Source of the DNA: an uncultured Pelagibacteraceae bacterium
GTDB taxonomy: Bacteria; Pseudomonadota; Alphaproteobacteria; Pelagibacterales; Pelagibacteraceae
Length of the DNA stretch: 64,000 nt
Reading direction: 5' to 3'
Assembly (NCBI GenBank): GCA_902592985.1
Contig: CACJGR010000003.1
Span: 25,220 to 89,219, forward strand
Positions 49,536 through 61,473 of this stretch are shown one piece after another (within the stretch, counting starts at the first letter, position 1; each line of letters opens with the position of its first letter). Position numbers and translations under genes: made by a program. The notes under the pieces were generated by a model. It did not search any database. It saw only the letters and a program-made list of their open reading frames with translations, and was not told the origin of the DNA.

Positions 49536-52256
49536 TTAAACTGAATGTCTTTCGCATTGATTTTTACTAATTTTCCAACATACTGGACATTTTTGTCCTT
49601 CAGCTTTTATTGTTTTAACAACAACTTCGTCTGATTTACTTTTTTCAATTTTTGCATCAGATGTTATGCATAACTCAGAAAAATCTACACCTTCAGTAAG
49701 TTTAATCATTTTTTCATTCAAGTTTATTACTAAATTTGCTTCTAAACTTGAACCTATTTCTTTAGCTGCTCTTTTAAGTTCAATGCTGCTATTGCATATT
49801 TCTCTTATCTTAATCAATTCATTCCATTTGTTTTTTAAATCTTTATTATTCCATTTAGAAGGAATACTTGAAAAATTTTCAAGATGGATACTTTTATTAA
49901 TATTAACTTTTAATAATGAATAAATTTCTTCTGTAGTAAAAGATAATATTGGTGCAAACCATTTCAATAGAATTTCAATAAGAACATTTAAAAATACTAT
50001 AGTAGATTTTCTTTTTGTACTATCAAGCACATCACAATATAAAGTATCTTTTCTTATATCAAAATAAAATGCTGACAAATCTACTGTGCAAAAATTTAAT
50101 AAATCTTTGTACAAAGTGTGAAAATTATAAGATTTAAAATTTTTTTCAAAATTTATGTTAAGATTATATATTTTGTGCAGCATAAATTGCTCTAATTCTG
50201 GTAGTTTGCCAATATCTATCTTGTCAAAATCTATTTTTTCAAATTTGTCATTTAAATTTCCAAGAATATATCTAAATGTATTTCGTATTTTTCTATATGA
50301 CTCTGCATGTTGTTCTAGAATTAAGTAATCTATTCTTAAATCTTCTGCATAGTCAGATGCAGCTACCCAAATTCTTAAAATATCAGCTCCGTATTTTTTT
50401 AATATATCTTCTGGTGATATGATATTGCCTAGTGATTTTGACATTTTCAAACCTTTTCCATCAACTACAAATCCATGTGATAAAATTGAATCAAATGGAG
50501 CTCTTCCTCTAGTTCCACACGACTCTAATAAAGAAGAATGAAACCATCCTCGATGTTGATCTGATCCTTCAAGATACATAGAGGCTGGCCATTTTAAATC
50601 TTTTCTTTTTTCAAGAACATAAGCATGAGTTGAACCACTATCAAACCACACTTCTACAATATCGCTCATTTTTTCGTAGTCTTCACTTTTATATTTTTTT
50701 CCTAAAAACTTTTGCGTATCATTTGTAAACCAACAATCAGCTCCTTCTTTCTCAAAAATATTTGCAATATTTTCAGTAACTTTTTCATCAAGCAAAATTT
50801 CATTTGTTTTTTTTGATATAAACACAGGAATTGGCACACCCCAAACTCTTTGTCTTGAAACACACCAGTCTGGCCTTGTTTCTATCATTGATTTTAATCT
50901 TTCTTTTCCTTTGCTGGGATAAAATTTAGTATCATCAATCGCTTTTAATGCTTTCTTTCTTAATCCATGACTTTCCATTGAAATAAACCACTGGGGAGTA
51001 GCTCTGTGAACAAGAGGTGCTTTTGAACGCCAAGAATGAGGATATTGATGAACTAACTCTCCGCTAACTAATAAATTTTTTTGCACTTTTAATTTTTCAA
51101 TAATTATTTTATTGGCTTTAAAAATATGAACACCTTCAAATAAAGGAACATTTTTAGTATACTTTCCATCATCATCTACTGTTTCTAATGCTTTAATTCC
51201 ATTTTTTAAACACAAGTTAAAATCATCAGGACCATGACTAGGGGCACAATGTACTATACCAGAGCCTTGATCTGTTGTTACAAAACTTGCTTCCAACATT
51301 GGAATATCATAATTAAAACCAATTTCAGAAAACGGATGTTTGCAAATAGTTCCTTTAAAATCTTTACCAGAAAATTCTAAAATTTTTTTAAATTTTTTTA
51401 TTTTACATTCTTCTAAAACTATTTTTAATAAATCTTCTGCTAATACAATTTGTCTTCCATTAAAATCTGAATCATCTTCAATTTTTATAATTAAATATTT
51501 CAGCCTTTCATTATAAGCTAGTGCTTTATTTGCAGGAATTGTCCAAGGCGTAGTAGTCCAGATTATAATTTCGCTATTATTTAATTTTTCAATTTTAGAT
51601 TTTTTTACTTTAAATGATGTGTAGATTGTATCTGATTTATGATCCAAATATTCAACTTCAGCATCTGCTAAAGCTGTTTTTTCAACTGTTGACCATAAAA
51701 CTGGTTTATATCCTCGATATAAACTTCCTTCTTTTAAAAATTTTCCAAGTTCTCTAACAATTTGAGCTTCAGCATCAAAAGTCATAGTGGAATAATAATT
51801 TTCCCAATCTCCGATAACGCCTAATCTTTTGAATTGCTTTTTATGAACTTCAATCCATCCACTGGCAAATTCTCTACATTCCTTTCTAAATTCATTTACA
51901 GAAATTTCATTTTTATTTTTTTTATTTTTTTTATACTGCTCTTCAATTTTCCACTCAATAGGCAAACCATGACAATCCCATCCGGGAACATAAACAGAAT
52001 CTTTTCCACTCATTTGATGAAATTTTACCACTAAATCTTTAAGAATTTTATTGAGAGCTGTGCCCATGTGTATATTTCCATTTGCATAAGGTGGTCCATC
52101 ATGAAGTACAAATTTTTCTTTGCCTTTGCTTCTTGTTCTTAAATTATTATATAAATCAATTTTATTCCAAAAATCTACAATCTCTGGTTCTTTATTTGGT
52201 AAATTAGCCTTCATTGAAAATTTTGTTTTCGGTAAGTTAATATCGTCTTTGCCCAT
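49536..52256 (-). CDS. ileS: Isoleucyl-tRNA synthetase
   Basis: HDGPPYANGNIHMGTALNKILKD, PGWDCHGLPIEWK, KMSKSLGNIISP, C-terminal CPVCWKISKNQCERH. Confidence 0.97.
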   Translation of the reverse strand: MGKDDINLPKTKFSMKANLPNKEPEIVDFWNKIDLYNNLRTRSKGKEKFVLHDGPPYANGNIHMGTALNKILKDLVVKFHQMSGKDSVYVPGWDCHGLPIEWKIEEQYKKNKKNKNEISVNEFRKECREFASGWIEVHKKQFKRLGVIGDWENYYSTMTFDAEAQIVRELGKFLKEGSLYRGYKPVLWSTVEKTALADAEVEYLDHKSDTIYTSFKVKKSKIEKLNNSEIIIWTTTPWTIPANKALAYNERLKYLIIKIEDDSDFNGRQIVLAEDLLKIVLEECKIKKFKKILEFSGKDFKGTICKHPFSEIGFNYDIPMLEASFVTTDQGSGIVHCAPSHGPDDFNLCLKNGIKALETVDDDGKYTKNVPLFEGVHIFKANKIIIEKLKVQKNLLVSGELVHQYPHSWRSKAPLVHRATPQWFISMESHGLRKKALKAIDDTKFYPSKGKERLKSMIETRPDWCVSRQRVWGVPIPVFISKKTNEILLDEKVTENIANIFEKEGADCWFTNDTQKFLGKKYKSEDYEKMSDIVEVWFDSGSTHAYVLEKRKDLKWPASMYLEGSDQHRGWFHSSLLESCGTRGRAPFDSILSHGFVVDGKGLKMSKSLGNIISPEDILKKYGADILRIWVAASDYAEDLRIDYLILEQHAESYRKIRNTFRYILGNLNDKFEKIDFDKIDIGKLPELEQFMLHKIYNLNINFEKNFKSYNFHTLYKDLLNFCTVDLSAFYFDIRKDTLYCDVLDSTKRKSTIVFLNVLIEILLKWFAPILSFTTEEIYSLLKVNINKSIHLENFSSIPSKWNNKDLKNKWNELIKIREICNSSIELKRAAKEIGSSLEANLVINLNEKMIKLTEGVDFSELCITSDAKIEKSKSDEVVVKTIKAEGQKCPVCWKISKNQCERHSV

Positions 52257-52259
52257 AAA

Positions 52260-53192
52260 TTAATTTAATTTTTTTGCTAATTTTAAATCAGAGTTAATTT
52301 GTTTTTTTAATTGATTAATATTTTTAAATTTTCTTTCTTTTCTTATAAAATTTATAAACTCAATAGTTAAGTGCTTATTGTAAAGATTTCCTGAAAAATT
52401 GAAAATATATACCTCTAAAAGTATTTTTTTTTGATTAAAAGTCGGTCGATAGCCTATATTAGCTATTCCTTTTAAAATTTTTGCATTATTTTTTTGATAA
52501 ATTTTAACTGCATAGACTCCAAGCTTAGGAATAACATAATCTTTAATATCCATGTTACATGTTGGGAATCCAATTTTTTTACCCATTTGTCTTCCCTTTT
52601 CTACTTTACTTTCGATGCTCCATTTTCTTGAAAGAAGTTGATTTGCATATTCTAATTTGCCGTTAGATAAAAGATCTCTAATTAGTGTGGAAGAAATTAC
52701 TTTTTTTTTTAATACTAAAGGTTTAGGTTTTTTAATTTTAAAATTGAATTCTTTTTCATTTTTTATTAATTGTCTTACATTGCCTTCTCTTTTATGGCCA
52801 AATCTAAAATTATCACTTACAAATATATATTTAGCTTTTAAACTTTTATATAAAATATCTCTAATAAATCGATAAGATTTAATTTTCGAAAATTTTTTAT
52901 CAAATTTTTTAATAATAACAAAATCAATACCTAGTTTTTTTAGAAATTTTTTCTTTTGATTTAAATTAGAAATTCTAAAATTTTTTATATTTTTGTTAAA
53001 GTACATTTTGGGAACTGGCTCAAAAGTTACAATGCCAATTTTTAATTTAAATTTTTTTTTATAATTATTTGCAGACTTAAATAATTTTTGATGACCTAAA
53101 TGAAGTCCATCAAAATTACCAATTAATAATATTGAACGCTTATGAATTTTTGAAATTTTAAAATTATTGTAAAATTTTATTTTATTCACCAT
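52260..53192 (-). CDS. ribF: Bifunctional riboflavin kinase/FAD synthetase
   Basis: LIGNFDGLHLGHQKLF, VSDNFRFGHKREG, ISSTLIRDLLSNGKL, GFPTCNM. Confidence 0.94.
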   Translation of the reverse strand: MVNKIKFYNNFKISKIHKRSILLIGNFDGLHLGHQKLFKSANNYKKKFKLKIGIVTFEPVPKMYFNKNIKNFRISNLNQKKKFLKKLGIDFVIIKKFDKKFSKIKSYRFIRDILYKSLKAKYIFVSDNFRFGHKREGNVRQLIKNEKEFNFKIKKPKPLVLKKKVISSTLIRDLLSNGKLEYANQLLSRKWSIESKVEKGRQMGKKIGFPTCNMDIKDYVIPKLGVYAVKIYQKNNAKILKGIANIGYRPTFNQKKILLEVYIFNFSGNLYNKHLTIEFINFIRKERKFKNINQLKKQINSDLKLAKKLN

Positions 53193-54007
53193 TTTAATTC
53201 ACTTTGCATAAAGTTTATGACAACTTTATAATTTTTAGAAACTTTATCTATTCCTTCCTTTTTAATTTCTTCTTTATGAATACCATTTGCAATTATCATA
53301 GAATCATAGTTCATGTTGTTGGCGCCTTTTATGTCTGTATTTAAATTATCTCCAATAGCTAATATTTTTTTATTATTATTATCTATTGATTGGTTATAAA
53401 CTTCTGGAAAAGGTTTACCAAAGTAAACTACTTGTCCTCCCATTTTTTTAAAAACCATTGCAACAGAGCCGGCGCAAAATTCTCTTTTTTCTCCTCTATC
53501 AACTACTAGATCGGGATTAGTGCAAATCATTTTTTTTGAGATAAAGTTACTAAGCAATTCTTTATAATAATTTAAATCTTGATCATATTTGTCAAACAAA
53601 CCTGTACATAAAAAGTAGCTACATTCATTAATATTTTCTTTTTTGTTTTCTTTAAAATTAAAAAATAAATCAAAGTCTCTCGGTGGTCCAATATGATAGA
53701 ATGTATCATTTAAATGATTTTTTTTTAAATAATTTAAAGCTGCCTCACCTGAAGTATAAACTTTTTCTAAAATATTTTTATCCATACCCATTTTTTCTAA
53801 AAATATTTTTACAGTATTATTTGGGCGAGGTGCATTAGTAAGAAGCACATAATTCTTTTTTGCATTACTGATTTCAATCAATGTCTTAATTGCATCTTCG
53901 TAAAGTCTAATCCCGTTATGAATTACTCCCCATAAATCTATAAAAAAAAAATCATAATTTCCTACAATAGATCTCAACCCTATATTATCTAAATTCTTAG
54001 TCATCAA
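53186..54007 (-). CDS. HAD-superfamily hydrolase (NagD-like subclass)
   Basis: FFIDLWGVIHNGIRLYEDA, VLLTNAPRPN, YFGKPFPEVYNQSI, AIGDNLNTDIKGANN. Confidence 0.9.
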   Translation of the reverse strand: MMTKNLDNIGLRSIVGNYDFFFIDLWGVIHNGIRLYEDAIKTLIEISNAKKNYVLLTNAPRPNNTVKIFLEKMGMDKNILEKVYTSGEAALNYLKKNHLNDTFYHIGPPRDFDLFFNFKENKKENINECSYFLCTGLFDKYDQDLNYYKELLSNFISKKMICTNPDLVVDRGEKREFCAGSVAMVFKKMGGQVVYFGKPFPEVYNQSIDNNNKKILAIGDNLNTDIKGANNMNYDSMIIANGIHKEEIKKEGIDKVSKNYKVVINFMQSELKW

Positions 54008-54074
54008 ATGAGATATAACCCAAAAAAGCTACAATTTCTCTCGTTTTTTGAACTACATATTTTTGCTTGAGTGA

Positions 54075-54103
54075 CTTGAAATAGCAAAGACTGGTGGCTA
54101 TAT
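54075..54103 (+). promoter_or_regulatory. Candidate sigma32-type heat-shock promoter of groESL
   Basis: CTTG (54075-54078) - 18 nt - GCTATAT (54097-54103), close to the alphaproteobacterial CTTG-N17/18-CYTATNT pattern; groES ATG about 25 nt downstream with AGGAG RBS. Confidence 0.55.
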
Positions 54104-54128
54104 GACTCGCATACTAATAGGAGAATTT

Positions 54129-56107
<1,979 letters not shown>

Positions 56108-56157
56108 TTTCTTGCCAAACAGAGAATATTCTAAATACATACGCTAAACAAAATTAG

Positions 56158-56190
56158 AACCTCCGGAACGAAAGTTTTGGAGGTTTTTTA
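56158..56190 (+). terminator. Rho-independent terminator of groESL
   Basis: AACCTCCGGAAC-GAAA-GTTTTGGAGGTTTTTT: 12-bp stem (two G-U) with GAAA tetraloop and T tract. Confidence 0.9.
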
Positions 56191-56268
56191 TTTGTATTAT
56201 AAATATATTTTTAATAATCATAAATAACTATTATAATATAATTCACTTTTCTGAACAAAAAATTAATA

Positions 56269-56922
56269 TTAGGTCTTAGAAAATATCTTGCCTACAAAAA
56301 ATAATCCTAAAGCAACAGCAGGTCCTATGCCAAAAGCAAATAATAAAGTTCCTATCCCAACAGTTCCTCCCAAATACCATCCAATACTAACAACTGTGAT
56401 TTCTAAAAAAGCTCTTATTGCAGCAATTGGAAAATTTGTTTTTCTTTGTATTCCAGTCATGAGACCATCTCTTGGTCCTGGTCCTAAATTAGCAACTAAA
56501 TAAAAACCACTTCCTAATCCAACTGTCAAAACTGCAAAAAAGGCTAAGAACAATTGAGAAATATAATTTTGTGGGGTGGCTATTAAAGCTATTGAAACAT
56601 CTATCATGACAGCAACTATTAACGCATTAAGCAAAGTTCCAATTCCTGGCTTTTGATTTAAAAATAACCATAAAAATAAAACTCCTAAGCTTATAAAAAA
56701 TGTAATTGTTCCAATTGAAAAATCTACATTTAAAGAAATGCCCTCTGCAAGAACAGTCCAAGGTGAAGCTCCAGTAAATGAAACTATCAATAATCCTTCG
56801 CCTAATCCAAATAATGTTAATCCAAAGCATAAAAAAAGAAAAGTAGAAATCTTTGGTTTAAGGTTCATGGGCTTTTTTGAGCTCCATGAAACTTTGGGAA
56901 TATTCTTAATTGTTAAAAACAT
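56269..56922 (-). CDS. YczE/YitT-like integral membrane protein
   Basis: FGLGEGLLIVSFTGASPWTVLAEGIS, GLGSGFYLVANLGPGPRDGLMTGIQ. Confidence 0.75.
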   Translation of the reverse strand: MFLTIKNIPKVSWSSKKPMNLKPKISTFLFLCFGLTLFGLGEGLLIVSFTGASPWTVLAEGISLNVDFSIGTITFFISLGVLFLWLFLNQKPGIGTLLNALIVAVMIDVSIALIATPQNYISQLFLAFFAVLTVGLGSGFYLVANLGPGPRDGLMTGIQRKTNFPIAAIRAFLEITVVSIGWYLGGTVGIGTLLFAFGIGPAVALGLFFVGKIFSKT

Positions 56923-57001
56923 ATTTATTTACTCGTACTTACAATTTACCTGGTTATTTTTCCATAAAATATTAATAATCTATTAATTAAATAATTTTAA
57001 A

Positions 57002-58441
57002 ATGACCCAAATTAAAAATGTAAATTTTTTAATAATTTTAGCAGTATGTTTTTCTTTAGTATTTGGAATTTTAATTAGATCATACAACATTAACTATGAA
57101 GACTTTTGGTTTGATGAAATTTTGGGCTTTTGGATAGCTGATCCTTATATTTCGATTGGTGAAAGTATAGATAGACATAATAGTATAGAACAAATTCCGT
57201 TTTTTTTTAGTTTATTGCTTAAATTTATTCACTTAATTTTTGGTTATGAAACTTACGTAGGCAGATACTTATCTCTATTTTTTAGTATTTTAAGTATATT
57301 TTCAATTGTTTACCTCTCTTTAATAATTAAAAGAAATAACTCTTATATTCTATCACTATTTCTTGTTAGCACTAATGTATTTCTAATAATTTACTCTCAG
57401 GAACTTCGAGCATATTCATTAGTTTTTTTTCTATCCACATTGAATCTAATTTTTTTTTTTAAAATGATTAATTTAAAAAATAATAAAAAAGTTACTTTTA
57501 TAATTTTTACTTTTTTACAAATTTTAATGATCCTAAGTCACCCATTCACCTTAATAATTTTTTTTTCAATTGTATTATTTTTAGTTTTTGAATATTTAAA
57601 ATTTAATAAAAAATTTAATGAGTTAAACTATTCAATGTTAATAACTTTAATATTTATAATATTTTATTATTTTTTTTATTTTTCTAATACAAATACGTAT
57701 CCATCTTGGATTGAACAACCGGAACTTAAATTTTATACTAATTTTTATTTTTCTAAATTTTTTGGATCAAGACTTGTTGGTTTAATTTATTTAATAATTT
57801 TGCTATATTTAATAATTATCTTTTTTAAAAAATTTATTAAAAATTCAGATAACATAAATATTTTACTAGCAATTATTATTTTATCCTATTTTCTGCCATT
57901 AACTTATGGTTATCTTTTTAGTCCTATTTTATTTCCTAAATATATAATTTTTGTACTAGCTCCGATAATTACATTAATGTCTTATTTAATATTTGAAATT
58001 AATAATAAAAAATTAAAAAAATTTTTGATTTCTACCTTAGTGATTTTTACACTTGGGAACCAATTCACTGAAACTAATATTAAACAATTTTTTAACGAAA
58101 GATCATTTCATAAACCTCAATTTACGTTAACATTTAAAGAAATACAAAAATCTGAAGAAAAATATTTTACTTTTGATCTTAATTTTGCTCCAAATGCTAA
58201 AAATAGTGCATCTAAAGCCTTAAAAAACTATTCCCTTAAATTAATAAAAAAAAATAATTTAAATATAGATTTTATGTACAATGAAGATTTTATTAACTCA
58301 AATACCAATAAAATTTGGTTAATTTGTTTGCCTGATGTGATGATTTCTAAATGCAGTCATCCTGGAAAAAAATTTAACGTAATTATTTTAAAAGAATTAA
58401 ATTTTGTTGGTATAAATTTACGACTGGTAAATAAAATTTAA
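57002..58441 (+). CDS. Glycosyltransferase family 39-like membrane protein
   Basis: N-terminal IRSYNINYEDFWFDEILG acidic motif followed by many TM helices. Confidence 0.72.
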   Translation: MTQIKNVNFLIILAVCFSLVFGILIRSYNINYEDFWFDEILGFWIADPYISIGESIDRHNSIEQIPFFFSLLLKFIHLIFGYETYVGRYLSLFFSILSIFSIVYLSLIIKRNNSYILSLFLVSTNVFLIIYSQELRAYSLVFFLSTLNLIFFFKMINLKNNKKVTFIIFTFLQILMILSHPFTLIIFFSIVLFLVFEYLKFNKKFNELNYSMLITLIFIIFYYFFYFSNTNTYPSWIEQPELKFYTNFYFSKFFGSRLVGLIYLIILLYLIIIFFKKFIKNSDNINILLAIIILSYFLPLTYGYLFSPILFPKYIIFVLAPIITLMSYLIFEINNKKLKKFLISTLVIFTLGNQFTETNIKQFFNERSFHKPQFTLTFKEIQKSEEKYFTFDLNFAPNAKNSASKALKNYSLKLIKKNNLNIDFMYNEDFINSNTNKIWLICLPDVMISKCSHPGKKFNVIILKELNFVGINLRLVNKI

Positions 58442-58465
58442 ACTTATTTTATAATTAAAATTTAT

Positions 58466-59146
58466 ATGAAAAAATATATATACATTTTGCTTTTATTTCT
58501 TTTGTCATTTCAAACTCAATCACATACATCTGATTATAAAAATATATCAAAAATTGAAATGGAAATTTTCAGAAACAATAAGTCTATCGGTTATAGTAAT
58601 TATTATTTTGAACATGAAGATGATTCTATGACAGTAAAAAACTACACTCAGTTTAAAGTTAAATTATTAGGTGCAGATATTTTTTCTATTTCAAGTAAAG
58701 CCATAGAAAAATATGAAGATAACAAATTGGTTTTTTTTAAATCAAATACATTTCAAAATAGCAAAGAAAAATTTGTAAATCTAAAATATGATGAAAAGTT
58801 AAATAAATTTATAATAGAAGGATCTTCTTTTAAGGGTGAGGCAAATACAAATAATGTTATTGGAAACTGGTGGAACAATAAAATATTAGTTGCAAATAGC
58901 CAAATAAGTCCTCTTTCAGGAAGTGTAAAAGAACAGACCGTAAATTTGTTAAGAAAAGAAATAATTGAACTTTATGGTAAAAGCTATGAAGTTTTGCATT
59001 ACAAACTTAAATCAAAAAATGAAAATTTGCCAAAAAATAAAAAACTTAACTTTGATATTTGGCTAGATCCACAAAAGAGTTTGATAGTTAAGATTGCTTA
59101 TGAAAGAATGGGTAAGTGGGAATATAGATTAAAAAATTTTGAATAA
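58466..59146 (+). CDS. Secreted protein of unknown function (DUF6134-like)
   Basis: Signal peptide; FRNNKSIGYSNYYFEHEDDSMTVKNYTQFKVKLLGADIFSISSKAIEKYEDNKLV; family assignment from recall only. Confidence 0.55.
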   Translation: MKKYIYILLLFLLSFQTQSHTSDYKNISKIEMEIFRNNKSIGYSNYYFEHEDDSMTVKNYTQFKVKLLGADIFSISSKAIEKYEDNKLVFFKSNTFQNSKEKFVNLKYDEKLNKFIIEGSSFKGEANTNNVIGNWWNNKILVANSQISPLSGSVKEQTVNLLRKEIIELYGKSYEVLHYKLKSKNENLPKNKKLNFDIWLDPQKSLIVKIAYERMGKWEYRLKNFE

Positions 59147-59149
59147 CTA

Positions 59150-59878
59150 ATGTCAATCTGGGGAAGTTTAATTGGTGGAATGGTAGGTTTGTCTCTTGGG
59201 GGACCTTTTGGGATGCTACTAGGTTCTATAATTGGAGGAAAAATTTCGCGTACAAAATTTGGTGCTAAGAATTTTGGTACATTTGCTCAACCACAACAAG
59301 TTTTTGCTTTATCTTTAATAGTGCTGTCAGCAAAACTAAGTAAAGCAGATGGTCAAGTAAGCAAAGAAGAACTGATTGCTGTAAGAGATAAACTAAAAAT
59401 ACCTAAAAATGAAATAAATAGTGTTGGAAAAATATTTAATAAAGCTAAGGAAGAAAGTTCGGGTTATGAGCCATACGCTCAACAAATAGCTCAAATTTAT
59501 AAAAACAATTTAAATGTATTAGAAGAAGTCATTAATATTCTTTTTTATATTGCTGAAGCTGATGGAAATATAAGTCAATCTGAATCAAATATGATTCAAC
59601 GCATATCTCAAATTTTTGGTCTAAGCCAATCACAATTTAATTCAATTAGAGAGAGCAGAAAAAGCTCTGACAAATTAAACCCTTACATAGTTTTAGAAAG
59701 TAAACCCGAGGAAGATCTTCAAACTATTAGAAAAAAATATCTTAAATTAAGCAAAGAACATCACCCAGATATATTAATAAGTAAAGGTGTGCCTAAAGAA
59801 GTTATTGAAGAAAGTAAAAAGAAAATGAGAGCAATAAATTCAGCTTGGGATCAAATTCAAAAACTTAAAACTAACTAA
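59150..59878 (+). CDS. DjlA-like TerB/DnaJ-domain protein
   Basis: SLIGGMVGLSLGGPFGMLLGSIIG; TerB region with KADGQVSKEEL; J-domain KLSKEHHPDIL. Confidence 0.87.
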   Translation: MSIWGSLIGGMVGLSLGGPFGMLLGSIIGGKISRTKFGAKNFGTFAQPQQVFALSLIVLSAKLSKADGQVSKEELIAVRDKLKIPKNEINSVGKIFNKAKEESSGYEPYAQQIAQIYKNNLNVLEEVINILFYIAEADGNISQSESNMIQRISQIFGLSQSQFNSIRESRKSSDKLNPYIVLESKPEEDLQTIRKKYLKLSKEHHPDILISKGVPKEVIEESKKKMRAINSAWDQIQKLKTN

Positions 59879-61152
59879 AATTGTTCAGATTCTGTTGAAC
59901 CTTCCATTGCTGTAGTTGAGCTTTTTCCTGAACTAATAGTGTTCGAAACTGCATCAAAATATGAAGTTCCAACTTCTCTTTGATGTTTAACGCTTGTATA
60001 ACCATCTTTTTCTCTTGCAAATTCTTGTTCCTGAATTTTTGAATAAGCTGTCATACCTTGTGACTTATATTTCTCTGCTAATTCAAATATTGCAATATTT
60101 TGAGTATGAAAGCCAGCAAGAGTAATAAATTGAAATTTATATCCCATTTCACTAATTTTAATTTGGAAAGAAGCTATATCTTTGTCCGATAAATGTTTTT
60201 TCCAATTAAATGATGGTGAACAGTTGTATGCAAGAATTTTTCCTGGAAATTTTTCGTGGATCGCATCAGCAAATTTTTTTGCTTCTGCAAGATTAGGAGT
60301 AGCTGTTTCACACCATATCAAATCTGAATATGGAGCATAGGATAATCCTCTTGAAATTGCTTGTTCAATTCCGTGTTTAACATAAAAGAATCCTTCTGGG
60401 GATCTTTCACCTGTCAAAAATGGTTTATCATTTTCATCATGATCATTTGTAATTAATTTTGCAGCATTAGCATCAGTTCTAGCTAAAATAATTAATGGTA
60501 CATCAGCAATGTCTGCCGCAAGTCTTGCAGCCTTTAAATTTTTTATCATAGTACCAGTTGGAACTAATACCTTTCCTCCCATGTGCCCGCATTTCTTTTC
60601 ACTAGCAAGTTGATCTTCAAAATGAACACCTGCCGCTCCAGCTTTTATAAATTTTTTGGTTAACTCAAAAACATTTAGTGGTCCACCAAATCCTGCTTCG
60701 CCGTCTGCAATTATAGGTAACATATAATCAACTTTATCTTTTGACTGCATATCTCCATCTTTAATTTCCATATGCTGAATTTGATCCGCTCTAATCAATG
60801 CATTGTTCATTGCATCAACTAGTTTTGGAGCACTATCAAAAGGATATAGAGATTGATCTGGATACATCTCGCCTGCACTATTTGAATCAGCTGCAACTTG
60901 CCATCCACTTAAATATATTGCTTTTAAGCCGGCTTTAGCATGCTGTACTGCATGATTTCCTGATAAAGACCCTAGTGTATTTATATAAGATTCAGAATTA
61001 AGAAGTTTCCATAACTTTGTAGACTGATGTTTGCACATTGAATGTTCAATTTTTATCGATCCTTTTAATCTTTCTACTTCTTCGGCAGTATAGTCCCTTC
61101 TAATTCCAGAAAATCTTTTTAAATTGTATAACACTTTTGCTTCTGAGCTCAT
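59875..61152 (-). CDS. aceA: Isocitrate lyase
   Basis: YLSGWQVAADSNSAGEMYPDQSLYP, KKCGHMGGKVLVPT, LIWCETATPN, LAYNCSPSFNWKKHL. Confidence 0.97.
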   Translation of the reverse strand: MSSEAKVLYNLKRFSGIRRDYTAEEVERLKGSIKIEHSMCKHQSTKLWKLLNSESYINTLGSLSGNHAVQHAKAGLKAIYLSGWQVAADSNSAGEMYPDQSLYPFDSAPKLVDAMNNALIRADQIQHMEIKDGDMQSKDKVDYMLPIIADGEAGFGGPLNVFELTKKFIKAGAAGVHFEDQLASEKKCGHMGGKVLVPTGTMIKNLKAARLAADIADVPLIILARTDANAAKLITNDHDENDKPFLTGERSPEGFFYVKHGIEQAISRGLSYAPYSDLIWCETATPNLAEAKKFADAIHEKFPGKILAYNCSPSFNWKKHLSDKDIASFQIKISEMGYKFQFITLAGFHTQNIAIFELAEKYKSQGMTAYSKIQEQEFAREKDGYTSVKHQREVGTSYFDAVSNTISSGKSSTTAMEGSTESEQF

Positions 61153-61194
61153 GTATATCTTTCTAAGATAAATTATTGAAAATTTAAATGGGTC

Positions 61195-61362
61195 TTATTT
61201 GTCTTCTGTATATTCGTTAGTATACTCATTCATACCGCTTGAACCCCAATCACAATGATCATCTCTTAAATAAATCCCAGACTTATTGTATTGTCTTTGG
61301 TCTTCCTTTTGAGTGATTTTAGACCCACTTCCTTGATTGTTGCTATTGTTTTTGTCATTCAT
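61195..61362 (-). CDS. Small 55-aa ORF upstream of aceA, absent from the supplied ORF track
   Basis: MNDKNNSNNQGSGSKITQKEDQRQYNKSGIYLRDDHCDWGSSGMNEYTNEYTEDK; complete ORF, same strand as aceA, 42 nt upstream. Confidence 0.55.
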   Translation of the reverse strand: MNDKNNSNNQGSGSKITQKEDQRQYNKSGIYLRDDHCDWGSSGMNEYTNEYTEDK

Positions 61363-61375
61363 GTAAACTTTATAA

Positions 61376-61464
61376 TTTACAAGATTTACTATTGCTATAA
61401 AAATGCTTAAAATGCTTGTAAAATCAAGTAATTTGTTGTAAATAATAATTTACAAAATTTACAA
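61376..61464. promoter_or_regulatory. Putative multi-half-site operator (TTTACAA/TTGTAAA) between aceA unit and XRE regulator
   Basis: Exact half-sites at 61376-61382, 61416-61422, 61436-61442, 61449-61455, 61458-61464; includes inverted repeat TTGTAAAT-AATA-ATTTACAA. Confidence 0.6.
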
Positions 61465-61473
61465 ATAGAAAAT

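Noticed and set aside
61153-61194. Possible riboswitch directly upstream of aceA
   Set aside because: Only 42 nt of AT-rich sequence with no stable paired structure or known riboswitch core visible.
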